Part shown: piece by piece, positions 24,014 to 32,695 of the stretch
How the letters are laid out: each line of letters begins with the position of its first letter
Position numbering within the stretch: the stretch's first letter is position 1
Assembly: GCA_002452335.1 (NCBI GenBank)
Contig: DKFJ01000004.1
Span: 183,574-247,573 of the forward strand
Reading direction: 5' to 3'
Length of the DNA: 64,000 nucleotides
DNA from: Deferribacteraceae bacterium UBA6799
GTDB taxonomy: Bacteria; Chrysiogenota; Deferribacteres; Deferribacterales; Geovibrionaceae
Notes under the pieces: generated by a model
What the model was told of the DNA's origin: nothing
Database searches by the model: none
Seen by the model: the letters and a program-made list of their open reading frames with translations, nothing else
Translations under genes and position numbers: made by a program

Positions 24014-25428
24014 ATCTCTTCCAGTATTGACTGAATTTTTTCTTTGACGTATTTGTTGTCTTCCGCAGTCAGTCTTTGCTGTAGAAGCGTCTTATAGCCT
24101 TCGGGGCGGATGATGGAGACAATCTCCAGAGCCTTGTAACGGACGATCCAGCTTGAATCGTCTGTGAAGAGTGTGAGCGCTGCGTCCCTGGCCGCGTCTT
24201 TGTTATCGTTGAACAGAGCGGCGAGAACCTCTTTTCTGATATCCTCGTTGTTGTCATTCAGTATCTTCATGTAGAAATCGCTGAAATCTGAGGGTATCTT
24301 GCCCAGAGCTTCCACTATAGCCAGTTTGACGTTTTCATCAACTTTGTCATAGCTGTCCATCAGTTTCTTGGCGTCTGATGCGGCGCATATGTCACCGCAC
24401 GCCTTCACTGCGAAATATCCGACCCATGCGTCGTTGTCTGTGACACGGCGCAGGATGTCAGCGAGCTTGTCTTTTGCCTTGATCTTAGCCAGACCGCTGG
24501 CGGACGCCTCGCGTACTTTGATAGAGCTGTTGTCCAGACCTGTTATCAGGATATCGGAAACACCCGGTCTGTTGAAGGATGAAAGTGCTCTGATGAGAGA
24601 CGCTTTTACATTTTCGTCCTGTTCGCTGTCCAGAGCTGATTTCAGCAGATTAAAGGAGTTGTCGTCATTTATCAGTGTCAGTGCCTGCACTGCGGCTGTT
24701 CTGATGACGGCGCTCTTGTCTGAAAGCAGTTTTCCGAGACGCTGAGCGTCTGAATCATCGCTCAGCAGAGCGATGGAAGCGGCTGCCGCTTCTGCCAGCT
24801 CTTCCAGTCCGCCTTCCAGAATGGAATATATCTTATCTTTGCTGGAAGTATCGCCGAACCAGCCCAGAACGAGGACAGATGCCTTGACAACCATCGGCAG
24901 ATCGCTGTCCAGCTCCTGTTTTATCCTGTCTTCAGAGGCGTAGTCGTGCGCTTTTCCCATTGTGAGGATAGCGTAGTATTTCAGCTCGGGTTCGTTCATT
25001 TCCATGAGCCCCTGGAGCTGTTGTCTGTATTCATCGCTGTAGTGTTCAGCTATGAAATCTGAAACCCTGTCCGCGTAGTCCGCCTGAAAGAATTTTTCCA
25101 TAAGCTCTTCGGCCGGATATGATGAAAAATCCTCTCTGATCGTAAAATATGATGTGAGATTCGCCATCTCAAAGACCTGATATACGTTGTCGCATACGTT
25201 GCTGACAACAAACTCAGCCCTAATCTTGGCGGCGTTTTTCTTAAACGCAATCAGAGCGGCGAGCGCTTTACTTTGTATGTAGTAGCAGTTTTTCAGATCC
25301 AGGCTCACACATGCGACACCTTTCTCATCGAGGAGCTTTCTGGAAGCCTCTTCGAGATCTTTGCCGGGTGTGTCCTGATCAACCATTATCTTCAGGACAT
25401 CGCCGTAACGGATAAAGCTGACTGACAT
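24010..25428 (-). CDS. STAS domain fused to HEAT repeats
   Basis: The 472-residue protein joins an N-terminal STAS (anti-sigma-factor antagonist) domain (about 1-105) to an array of HEAT-like helical repeats (about 135-472). The repeats show recurring patterns such as AVQALTLINDDNSFNLLKSA. At the STAS phosphorylation loop the sequence is IQSKALAALI, which keeps a serine. The SpoIIE-type phosphatase and a second STAS protein lie directly upstream. The HEAT array is probably a protein-binding scaffold for a motility target; that is inference. It is coupled to cheR. Confidence 0.8.
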   Translation of the reverse strand: MSVSFIRYGDVLKIMVDQDTPGKDLEEASRKLLDEKGVACVSLDLKNCYYIQSKALAALIAFKKNAAKIRAEFVVSNVCDNVYQVFEMANLTSYFTIREDFSSYPAEELMEKFFQADYADRVSDFIAEHYSDEYRQQLQGLMEMNEPELKYYAILTMGKAHDYASEDRIKQELDSDLPMVVKASVLVLGWFGDTSSKDKIYSILEGGLEELAEAAAASIALLSDDSDAQRLGKLLSDKSAVIRTAAVQALTLINDDNSFNLLKSALDSEQDENVKASLIRALSSFNRPGVSDILITGLDNSSIKVREASASGLAKIKAKDKLADILRRVTDNDAWVGYFAVKACGDICAASDAKKLMDSYDKVDENVKLAIVEALGKIPSDFSDFYMKILNDNNEDIRKEVLAALFNDNKDAARDAALTLFTDDSSWIVRYKALEIVSIIRPEGYKTLLQQRLTAEDNKYVKEKIQSILEEI

Positions 25429-25431
25429 AGA

Positions 25432-25752
25432 TTACCCCAGAGCCTGAGCTTGAGTATCGTAAATTTTAAATACTTTATCGAGACCTGTGAAAGTGAACAT
25501 CTCTCTGATGTCTGCTGACATTTCACAGAGTTTGAGATCTTTTTTGATCTTGTTGGTGCTTTTGAGCAGGTCTATGATCTCTCTGAGACCGGAGCTGTTC
25601 ATATACACAACGCCTTTGAATGAAATAATCACGGCGTTTGTGGAGTTGAAGAGGTCGAGGATGCCTTTTTTCAGCTCTCCGCCTGTCTGCGCGTTTACTT
25701 CGCCTTTAACAAAAACTACTTTTTTCCCGCCGTTATCCTGAACATCAAACAT
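25432..25752 (-). CDS. STAS domain anti-sigma-factor antagonist
   Basis: The 106-residue single STAS domain resembles SpoIIAA/RsbV. The loop YMNSSGLREI contains the usual phosphorylatable serine, and the Ser-Ser-Gly-Leu motif is intact. The start is ATG 25752 because AGGAGG lies just upstream. Longer in-frame extensions would run into the upstream phosphatase gene. The phosphatase product is expected to dephosphorylate it. No RsbW-type kinase is encoded in the window. Confidence 0.9.
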   Translation of the reverse strand: MFDVQDNGGKKVVFVKGEVNAQTGGELKKGILDLFNSTNAVIISFKGVVYMNSSGLREIIDLLKSTNKIKKDLKLCEMSADIREMFTFTGLDKVFKIYDTQAQALG

Positions 25753-25762
25753 AGTGTCCTCC

Positions 25763-27337
25763 TTATAACTTTTTAAAAGCCAGTATAGTAATATCGTCTT
25801 CGAAAGGATGACCCTGGGTAAAAGCCCTGACATCCTCCATGATGTTGTCTATCATGTCTTTTACCGGCAGACCTGAAAACATCATTATCTTTGAGATCAG
25901 CTGGTCATAGCCATACTGTTCACGGCTGCGGTTCATCGCCTCGTTCAGACCGTCTGTGTAGAGGAAGACGATATCACCGGAATCAAGTTCCAGTGTTCCT
26001 TCTTCATATTCTACCATATCAAACGCTCCAAGAAACATTCCATGAGCGGAAATTTTCTTTACGAGCATTTCAGACTTGTCATAAAAGAGCAGAGGGTTGT
26101 GTCCCGCACTGGCAAAGTTACATGTCCCTTTAGATGAATTAAGAACGAGATAGAACATCGTGACAAAGTCATTTGTGTGGATATTGTCGCATAATATCTC
26201 GTTTACCATGGCAACAGCCTCGGATGATGAAATGATGTCATAGGTGTATGAGCGCATTATGGCACGGGTGATGGCCATGATAACGGAAGCGGGGATTCCG
26301 TGACCGGAAACATCCGCCACCCCCAGACCCCAGTATCCGTTGCTCATCTCTATGCAGTCATAGTAGTCACCGCCGGCGTGCTCCGCCGGTGTGTAGAAGG
26401 CGCCAAAATCATAGCCTTCGATCTCAGGAAGTTTTTCGGGCAGAAGACTCGCCTGGATCTGTCCCACCTGCATCAGTTCTTCATCTATTATTTTATGGGC
26501 TGTTTTCAGTTTATCGTTCATTCTCAGCAGATCTTCGTTCAGCAGGCTCATCTGGCGCTGCTTCTCTGTGAGAATGGTCTGCTGGGATTTTATCTCGTCT
26601 ATCAGCTTCAGTTCCTTTGTCGTGTCTCTGATGCTCTCAACGATATATTTGTCGAAATGGTTCATGGTGATGGTCAGTTTTTTTCCTGCCGCCTCGCGGA
26701 AAGAACGCACATTCTTCGGGTCGATCAGAGGGCAGTCGTGGCACTGCTCAGTGTATCCGTAAACCTCATAGCACTTCAGCTCCGACATGCTCTTGTGGTG
26801 GAGTTCGCATACCTCCATCAGGCTGGTGTTGGACATGTTGATGGTGAAGTCGGGATTGATAACCATAACGCCGTCATTGAGGGAGTTGATGGTTTTCATG
26901 ATGAACCGGTGTTCCTTCTCCGTCTCCTTACGTTTCAGGTTCAGGATGACGTTGGACGCCTTCAGCTCTTTTGAGTGGCGTGTCAGTTTATCGATCAGCT
27001 TTTTTGTGCTGGTGATGTCTGTGAGTATCTCGGCGTAGTCGCCGTTGGACAGGGTGATGAATTTAGCCGACAGGAGCTTGCGGAAGCCTCTGTGGGTAAT
27101 GGTATCATGCTCTATATCAAGGGGAATTTTGTTCTCGCGGAGTTTATTAAGCTGGCAGTCCTTGCAGGGCTCCATCTTATTGAAAAGCACCATATGGCAC
27201 TTTTTTCCATTCATTCTCTCGGCAGGCTTCCCCGTCAGATTTTTGACCTGAGGGCTGCAGTATTGTATCTGATATTTATCATTTACAACAAAAACAACTT
27301 CGCCGATGTAGTTTAGGATCTCGTCAATATATTGCAT
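25763..27337 (-). CDS. PAS-PAS-SpoIIE (PP2C-type) phosphatase, RsbU-like
   Basis: The 524-residue protein has two PAS domains (about 1-110 and 140-250), a coiled coil (about 255-310) and a PP2C/SpoIIE phosphatase domain (about 320-524). The phosphatase keeps its metal-binding motifs: GGDYYDCI, GVADVSGHGIPAS and FLYTDGLNEA. Each PAS domain carries a cysteine cluster, CHMVLFNKMEPCKDCQL and CYEVYGYTEQCHDCPL, as seen in PAS domains of anaerobes that may bind metal or sense redox. It heads the STAS-STAS/HEAT-CheR operon behind its own promoter. Its likely substrates are the two STAS proteins. Confidence 0.9.
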   Translation of the reverse strand: MQYIDEILNYIGEVVFVVNDKYQIQYCSPQVKNLTGKPAERMNGKKCHMVLFNKMEPCKDCQLNKLRENKIPLDIEHDTITHRGFRKLLSAKFITLSNGDYAEILTDITSTKKLIDKLTRHSKELKASNVILNLKRKETEKEHRFIMKTINSLNDGVMVINPDFTINMSNTSLMEVCELHHKSMSELKCYEVYGYTEQCHDCPLIDPKNVRSFREAAGKKLTITMNHFDKYIVESIRDTTKELKLIDEIKSQQTILTEKQRQMSLLNEDLLRMNDKLKTAHKIIDEELMQVGQIQASLLPEKLPEIEGYDFGAFYTPAEHAGGDYYDCIEMSNGYWGLGVADVSGHGIPASVIMAITRAIMRSYTYDIISSSEAVAMVNEILCDNIHTNDFVTMFYLVLNSSKGTCNFASAGHNPLLFYDKSEMLVKKISAHGMFLGAFDMVEYEEGTLELDSGDIVFLYTDGLNEAMNRSREQYGYDQLISKIMMFSGLPVKDMIDNIMEDVRAFTQGHPFEDDITILAFKKL

Positions 27338-27382
27338 CTTTACCCGTTATTCTCAGCCCGCATTAGCTAAACAATTTAAGCC

Positions 27383-27410
27383 TTTATAATTTTAATTCAT
27401 TATGGTGCAA
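27383..27410 (-). promoter_or_regulatory. Sigma-70-like promoter for the partner-switch/cheR operon
   Basis: On the minus strand, TTGCAC (27410-27405) and TATAAA (27388-27383) are separated by 16 bases. They lie in the 117-base gap upstream of the SpoIIE phosphatase gene. The first gene starts 46 bases after the -10 element. Confidence 0.5.
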
Positions 27411-27454
27411 AAATCAAACAGTTTGGGCGTATTAATTTTATAAATCGATAATCT

Positions 27455-28441
27455 TTATTTTTTTAATTGCATTATTATGTAAAACGCAGTCATGAAAACG
27501 ATTACGGCTATAGAGTAATATAATAGTTTATAGCTGAGAGACTCCGCTTTGTTCATCTGTTCCGAGTAAAATTCCTCCAGCCGCTCATCTGTTTGCCGGA
27601 GTGTTTCCAGATGTTCTTCGATCTTGTCCCGGTATTTATGCAGGTCCTCTTCCGCTTCCATTTCGATAATAGCGCCAATATACACTATCAGATTCTCAAT
27701 AATGCTGTAGATAGTGTGCGACAGGTATTCAAACCGGTCTGTGAATTTGAAATAAAGCGTTTTGCGCATCTCCGGCAGCAGCTTCGCCTGAACACGCTTA
27801 AACTTGTCTTTTATCTCCTGCGGTATGTTGTTTATATCGTCTATACGGTCGATTTCGTTAACCACCTGCCTGACCATGTCTATGTAGTGCTCCGCCATGG
27901 GTGAGATGGTGCTGGTGTTTACAAAGACCTTTTTTCCCTGAGGCGGGTGCTGTTTCAGGTGGTTTCTGATGTGCAGAAAGCCGGAGGGGATTTTGACCTG
28001 TTTACGTTTTTTGACTACTTTGACGGTCTTTTTTCGTTCCAGAGCGTCAATGGTCTCCAAGATGTCGGAAGGAGTGAATATGTAGTGGTTCTTGCCGTCC
28101 AGAACCTCTCTGGTATCTTTATCCAGATCGGTGTTGGAGAAGAAGAACAGCTTGGTCAGCCCCTCTTCGTTCATTGTGCGCAGAACATCGGTGGAGACAT
28201 ATCTGTCGACGCTATCGTCATTCTTTACGAGCTCTATCCACACCATTGCGGATTCCGCTTCGTTTCTGGAGGATCTCCACAGCTCTATCCTGCGTCTGTT
28301 CTCCTCTTCCTTTATGGTTCTGTGCACGGCGAAGGTGAAGTCGTGCATCACCTCTGTGACAAACTCATAGAAGCGTTTCAGCTTTATATTATAAAAATCC
28401 TGAAAGGATAAGGGTTGATCGTTGTTGTTATCTTCGCTCAT
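27455..28441 (-). CDS. Unknown tail-anchored protein, possible degenerate nuclease-like fold
   Basis: The 328-residue protein has no signal peptide and ends in one transmembrane helix (about 304-324) followed by QLKK, so it is probably tail-anchored facing the cytoplasm. Residues about 55-140 (WIELVKNDD, then TKLFFFSNTDLDKDTREVL, then IFTPSDIL) have the rhythm of Mrr-type restriction-endonuclease-like domains, but catalytic residues are not clear. Helices and a coiled coil (about 255-300) precede the membrane anchor. It closes the cheA operon, overlapping the OmpA-like gene by 14 bases. I do not recognise its function. Confidence 0.6.
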   Translation of the reverse strand: MSEDNNNDQPLSFQDFYNIKLKRFYEFVTEVMHDFTFAVHRTIKEEENRRRIELWRSSRNEAESAMVWIELVKNDDSVDRYVSTDVLRTMNEEGLTKLFFFSNTDLDKDTREVLDGKNHYIFTPSDILETIDALERKKTVKVVKKRKQVKIPSGFLHIRNHLKQHPPQGKKVFVNTSTISPMAEHYIDMVRQVVNEIDRIDDINNIPQEIKDKFKRVQAKLLPEMRKTLYFKFTDRFEYLSHTIYSIIENLIVYIGAIIEMEAEEDLHKYRDKIEEHLETLRQTDERLEEFYSEQMNKAESLSYKLLYYSIAVIVFMTAFYIIMQLKK

Positions 28442-29366
28442 AGATCACGGCTCGCCTGTTCAGTGGCTGTCCTTCTTTTTTATTGGGAGCGACAGGATAA
28501 GCGGGTCCCATGCCCATCAGCTTGACACTGCCTTTGACGTTCATTTTGGTTTTAGCGAAATCTGCTCTTTTGACAGAGAGTTCCATATTGTCTTTATACT
28601 CCACGTTGGGAATGACGCGAACGTCGTCAGTATGACCTATAATGACGTAATTTTTGTTTTTGTTCAGACCGGAGAGCAGTTTCTTTGTTTTCTCCGGAAC
28701 GGATGTCTTAAATTTTCCTAGATCGAAATAGATCACGGCGATCTCTTTCAGGTCTTCGTTGCTGATCTTCTGTTTTTCACATTCGTTGCCGTTCTTTTGA
28801 AATACAGCGATAACATAAGTATCTTTCAGCACATTTTCCAGTTTGTATGTGTCTGTGACATCGACGAGGCTGCCGTTGACCACCAGTTTCTGTAATGTTT
28901 CACAGGGCGCCGGCTTCAGCTTGAAATCCACACTGCCGCCGTCTTTCACCTTCACCAGCCCGAAAGGCTGTATGTCGCCCTCGCCGATCTTGGAAACGGT
29001 AACGTCATGTTCCGCAGCCTGTGTCTGCGCCGGGGTCTGCTGCTGTGTTCCGGCGTCCGCCTGAGCGTTAGCTGTGTTCAGATCGATGCCTCTCGATCCG
29101 GAGGCGTCGTCCATCTTCTCTATGGAGAGTATCTGCCAGCCGTTCAGAGCCACGTTCTCTCTGGCTTCCTCTTCGTTTTCTGCATATACGCGCATCTGTG
29201 TGGTGATGTTGGAATCGGGGCGGCTGATTATGACTCTGTATTTGAAACGTTCGTTAGCGAGGCTATCGCCACCATATAAAACGGCGAAAATCATTAGGAC
29301 GGGGAGCAGACTGCGGAGAAAGATCCCGCATATTCTTATCGGACAGTTTATATTTTTTTGCGGCAT
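28428..29366 (-). CDS. Exported protein with C-terminal OmpA-like peptidoglycan-binding domain
   Basis: About 312 residues. A signal peptide (hydrophobic core LRSLLPVLMIFAVLYG, likely cut after SLA) precedes a small domain, an Ala/Gln/Thr-rich linker and an OmpA-like domain at the C-terminus. The OmpA part shows IYFDLGKFKTSVP, YVIIGHTDDVR and LSVKRADFAKTKM with PLNRRAV, which fit peptidoglycan binding. The start is uncertain: ATG 29366 is chosen because it gives a normal signal peptide, and longer in-frame starts would lie deep inside the upstream gene. It overlaps that gene by about 100 bases. Its place after cheA suggests a motility or envelope role. Confidence 0.65.
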   Translation of the reverse strand: MPQKNINCPIRICGIFLRSLLPVLMIFAVLYGGDSLANERFKYRVIISRPDSNITTQMRVYAENEEEARENVALNGWQILSIEKMDDASGSRGIDLNTANAQADAGTQQQTPAQTQAAEHDVTVSKIGEGDIQPFGLVKVKDGGSVDFKLKPAPCETLQKLVVNGSLVDVTDTYKLENVLKDTYVIAVFQKNGNECEKQKISNEDLKEIAVIYFDLGKFKTSVPEKTKKLLSGLNKNKNYVIIGHTDDVRVIPNVEYKDNMELSVKRADFAKTKMNVKGSVKLMGMGPAYPVAPNKKEGQPLNRRAVIYERR

Positions 29367-29583
29367 TTTCAAGGTCATCACCTTCCAGAGTGTCAACAAC
29401 CGTAAGTTGATAAATAGTATCGCTGCCGCCGTGATAGCGGTAAAAAGCAGAAGGCTGCATTTTTGAGGCGGTCTGGTAACGTCTCGTTTCCGTGACCACC
29501 TCATAAATATATATTTTTGCTGTTGCTGCCCGTGTAGTTAGCAGGAATAAGCTAAGAACGAGCAGAGTTCGCCATAAGCTCAT
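29263..29583 (-). CDS. Small exported protein, possibly LysM-like
   Basis: The 106-residue protein starts with a clear signal peptide (LLVLSLFLLTTRAATA). A short domain follows whose TVVDTLEGDDLENAAKKYKL segment resembles a LysM repeat. It begins 32 bases inside the 3' end of cheA and ends inside the start of the OmpA-like gene, so all three are probably translated in a coupled way. No strong ribosome-binding site is visible. The tail ends in RRFIWWR. Reality of the gene is supported by the signal peptide; function is unknown. Confidence 0.55.
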   Translation of the reverse strand: MSLWRTLLVLSLFLLTTRAATAKIYIYEVVTETRRYQTASKMQPSAFYRYHGGSDTIYQLTVVDTLEGDDLENAAKKYKLSDKNMRDLSPQSAPRPNDFRRFIWWR

Positions 29584-31636
29584 CGATCTTATCCAGAAGC
29601 ATCTGCAGGTTGAGAGGCTTCAGAAGGAAAGCATCGATCCCGGCGGCGGAAATCTTTTTGCGCTCTGAAATGTCTGAGCGTCCGGAAGCGGCGATGATGG
29701 GATTTTCATATCCCTTTTCACGCAGGTTCTTAGCCACTTCATATCCGTCCATGTCGGGCATCATAATATCTGTGATAACTATATCGGGCTTCAGTTTGTC
29801 TATCATCTTCACAGCGTCTTTTCCGCTGGTCACCTCTCTGCTCTCTATCCAGCCTGTGGATGTCAGCAGACGGCTGATGATCTTGCGGTCTGTGGCGGAA
29901 TCGTCAACGACAAGCACTGTGACCTTTTCAGATCTTTTATTTGTTTCTGCCTGTTTCTTCTTTCTGAATCTTCTGGGCATCTTGGAAGCTATTTCCATAA
30001 CGCCGGCAACGTCTATGATGAGTCTTACACGTCCGTCACCCATGATTGTGGCTCCGGCTATGCCTTCATTGCCGCTGAGGTATTCGCCCAGCGATTTGAT
30101 AACGATCTCTTCCTGTCCAACCAGCTTGTTCACTATGAAACCGAGGCGTTTTTCAGCTATGCCCACAACAACGACATAGATATCGTCATCATAGGATTCC
30201 TGAAACTCGTAGATTTCGTTCAGGCGGATAAGGCTGAGTACGGAATCACGCAGTTTCAGCACTTCTCTGCCTTCGAAGCTGTGGATCTCTTTTTCGTTTA
30301 TGCGCACTGTCTCGATAACGGAAACAAGAGGAATAGCCAGAACCTCGCCGGAAACCTCAACCAGAAGAGCCTGGATGATGGCAAGAGTGAGGGGCAGTTT
30401 CATCTTGAATCTTGTACCGTGACCGATCTCTGATTCGATGTTTATGATACCGTTAAGTTTTTCTATGTTTGTCTTAACAACGTCCATACCGACGCCTCGT
30501 CCGGAAACGTCAGTGATCTGAGCGGCGGTGGAGAAGCCGGGCTTGAACACAAGACCGAATGCGGTCTCGTTATCCATATTCTTGGCCTCTTCGGCTGTGA
30601 TGACATTCTTTTCGATGGCTTTCTTTTTCAGAACCTCAGGGTCCATACCTTTACCGTCGTCTTTGATCTCAACGACAATGTGGTTGCCCTCGTGATATGC
30701 GGACAGGTTCACGGTTCCCTTTTCGGGTTTGCCTGTTTTGCGTCTCTCTTCGGGTTTTTCCACACCGTGGTCCACAGCGTTTCTGATCATGTGCATCAGG
30801 GGGTCGCCGATCTCTTCCACGACAGATTTATCAAGCTCTGTCTCCTCACCTGTGATCACAAGGTCGATGTCCTTGCCCATATCACGGCAGAGGTCGCGCA
30901 CCATTCTGGGGAATTTATTGAACACTTTGCCGATGGGAACCATTCTGGTCTTCATAACAGCGAGCTGAAGCTCGGTGGATATAAGTCCGATCTGCGATGT
31001 GGTCTCCATAAGCTGTTCTATGAGGAACTCGCCCTCGAATTTCTTTTCCAGTTCACCTGATATCTGTCCGATACGGTTACGGCTGAGCACCAGTTCTCCG
31101 ACGAGGTTCATCAGAAAGTCCAGACGGGAAACATCCACACGGATGGTCTGTTCTATCGCCACAGCGGCTTTTTTAACCTGCTCAACACTCTCTCTCTTCG
31201 GAGCGGAATCTCCGCCGGAGGATGCTGAAGAACCTCCCATGCCGCCTTCCAGCTTGCCCTCGTTGCCGAGTTTCAGCTTTCTGACTATGTCGTCTATGCT
31301 GGCTGTGTCGGTACCGTTTTTGATATCGCCCAGTATCTGTTTGGTGATATCCACGAACTCCAGCAGAACGTCCATGATGGGGGGAGTAACCTGCATCTCG
31401 TTCTTTCTCAGTTTGTTCAGGATCTCTTCCGCGTGGTGGGTAACACCGCTCAGTTTATCAAAACCGAGGAAGGATGAGGCGCCTTTCATAGTGTGCGCCG
31501 CCCTGAATATTTTATTCAGAAGTTCAAAGTCATTCTTTCTGTTCTCAAGCTCGATGAGGTCCTGGTCAAGGTTTTCGATAATTTCGTCGGTCTCAAGAAT
31601 AAAATCCTGTACAAGATCCTGCATTTCGTTATTCAT
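29552..31636 (-). CDS. cheA: Chemotaxis histidine kinase CheA with fused receiver domain
   Basis: The 694-residue kinase has an Hpt domain with phospho-His48 (FRAAHTMKGASSFLGF), a short Gly/Ser linker and a dimerisation domain (about 165-230). A GHKL ATPase domain (MIRNAVDHG, DDGKGMD), a CheW-like domain and a C-terminal REC domain (about 568-690, ITDIMMPDMDGYE) complete it. The usual CheY-binding P2 domain appears to be missing. The fused receiver may act as a phosphate sink or adaptation module. It lies downstream of cheZ in the fli-che operon. No cheW or receptor gene is in the window. Confidence 0.95.
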   Translation of the reverse strand: MNNEMQDLVQDFILETDEIIENLDQDLIELENRKNDFELLNKIFRAAHTMKGASSFLGFDKLSGVTHHAEEILNKLRKNEMQVTPPIMDVLLEFVDITKQILGDIKNGTDTASIDDIVRKLKLGNEGKLEGGMGGSSASSGGDSAPKRESVEQVKKAAVAIEQTIRVDVSRLDFLMNLVGELVLSRNRIGQISGELEKKFEGEFLIEQLMETTSQIGLISTELQLAVMKTRMVPIGKVFNKFPRMVRDLCRDMGKDIDLVITGEETELDKSVVEEIGDPLMHMIRNAVDHGVEKPEERRKTGKPEKGTVNLSAYHEGNHIVVEIKDDGKGMDPEVLKKKAIEKNVITAEEAKNMDNETAFGLVFKPGFSTAAQITDVSGRGVGMDVVKTNIEKLNGIINIESEIGHGTRFKMKLPLTLAIIQALLVEVSGEVLAIPLVSVIETVRINEKEIHSFEGREVLKLRDSVLSLIRLNEIYEFQESYDDDIYVVVVGIAEKRLGFIVNKLVGQEEIVIKSLGEYLSGNEGIAGATIMGDGRVRLIIDVAGVMEIASKMPRRFRKKKQAETNKRSEKVTVLVVDDSATDRKIISRLLTSTGWIESREVTSGKDAVKMIDKLKPDIVITDIMMPDMDGYEVAKNLREKGYENPIIAASGRSDISERKKISAAGIDAFLLKPLNLQMLLDKIDELMANSARS

Positions 31637-31651
31637 GGTGTCCTCCAGATC

Positions 31652-32284
31652 TTATTGCCCGAACTCTTTGAGTAGCTCGTCAACAAGATTCTGATCTTTG
31701 AGTAAGTCTTTCTTATCTTTTATCTTGTCCAGCATGTGGACATCAATTTTGTTCTCTTTTATACCGAACATCAGAACCAGATGCGCCATCCTCTCCTGAA
31801 GGTCGTATATTATTTTAACAAGTTTATCTATTTTCTGCTTGGTAATATCCTGAAATTCCAAAGAAGCTATAATATCAAAGCAGGTGTCCTGTCCGGACAG
31901 CGCTTTGTCACGCAGACGGTCTATGATTCCTCCCGCCTGGCTGTATGTGCCGGCCTCCACCTGAGATTTTATGGTCTGGAGGTTTTCTTTTATATCGTCG
32001 GTTATGAAATTTATTCTGTCCACGCATGAGAGAACGTTCTCAGACGCGATTTTTGAATCGGATATAATAGTTTTAAGTGTGTCTTCGAATCCGGGGAGGT
32101 CTTCATAGCTGTCCTCGACCGTATCGAACACAGCTTTCAGTTTATTGACCGCGTCACTGAAATATTGCGCGATATGAAAAAGTTCGTTTTCGGCGTTTAC
32201 GTCAACGCTGACAACATCATAATTTCCTTCATTGATACTTCTGGCTATATCCAGAAGCTCATTTATGTCTTTGTAATCAGACAT
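31652..32284 (-). CDS. cheZ: CheY-P phosphatase CheZ
   Basis: The 210-residue, almost entirely helical protein carries the CheZ catalytic motif as LEFQDITKQKID. This keeps the acidic residue and glutamine that correspond to Asp143 and Gln147 of E. coli. The C-terminal peptide NLVDELLKEFGQ matches the CheY-binding tail of CheZ. It speeds dephosphorylation of CheY-P and so ends the tumble signal. It follows cheY after one base and precedes cheA. Confidence 0.9.
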   Translation of the reverse strand: MSDYKDINELLDIARSINEGNYDVVSVDVNAENELFHIAQYFSDAVNKLKAVFDTVEDSYEDLPGFEDTLKTIISDSKIASENVLSCVDRINFITDDIKENLQTIKSQVEAGTYSQAGGIIDRLRDKALSGQDTCFDIIASLEFQDITKQKIDKLVKIIYDLQERMAHLVLMFGIKENKIDVHMLDKIKDKKDLLKDQNLVDELLKEFGQ

Positions 32285-32285
32285 A

Positions 32286-32663
32286 TTACAGTCCCAGGAG
32301 CTTATTCACCTTTTCCTGAAGGGTATCCGGTGTGAAAGGTTTAACCACATAGTTGTTCACACCACTGCGCAGAGCAGTAAGGATATCCTCTTTTGCGGCT
32401 TCGGTAGTAACCATGAGAATGGGTGTCTCTTTGTACTCGTCTTTGGCTCTGAGAGTCTTAACGAAGGTGAGTCCGTCCATCTCCGGCATGTTCCAGTCGG
32501 TAATGATCAAATCCACTTCGTTCTTAGCCAGCACATCAAGTCCCTCAACACCGTTACCCGCTTCCAGAACGTTATTGAAGCCAAGCTTAGTCAGCGTGTT
32601 TTTGATGATTCTCCGCATAGTTGAAGAGTCATCAACCGTAATAATCACGTGGTCATAAGCCAT
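32286..32663 (-). CDS. cheY: Chemotaxis response regulator CheY
   Basis: The 125-residue receiver has the full CheY set: Asp11-Asp12, phospho-acceptor in IITDWNMPEMDG, Thr in MVTTEA, Tyr in NNYVVKPF and the conserved Lys. Phosphorylated by CheA, it binds FliM at the flagellar switch. GGAGG lies upstream, and a consensus-like promoter sits in the gap to fliN, so the cheY-cheZ-cheA segment may be transcribed separately. Confidence 0.95.
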   Translation of the reverse strand: MAYDHVIITVDDSSTMRRIIKNTLTKLGFNNVLEAGNGVEGLDVLAKNEVDLIITDWNMPEMDGLTFVKTLRAKDEYKETPILMVTTEAAKEDILTALRSGVNNYVVKPFTPDTLQEKVNKLLGL

Positions 32664-32695
32664 TTCGGATCCTCCACCTTGTTTGTCTTATTTAT

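Noticed and set aside
27338..27454. Searched as a possible small RNA or tRNA gap
   Set aside because: No cloverleaf, terminator or conserved RNA motif was seen; only a promoter-like pair is supported.
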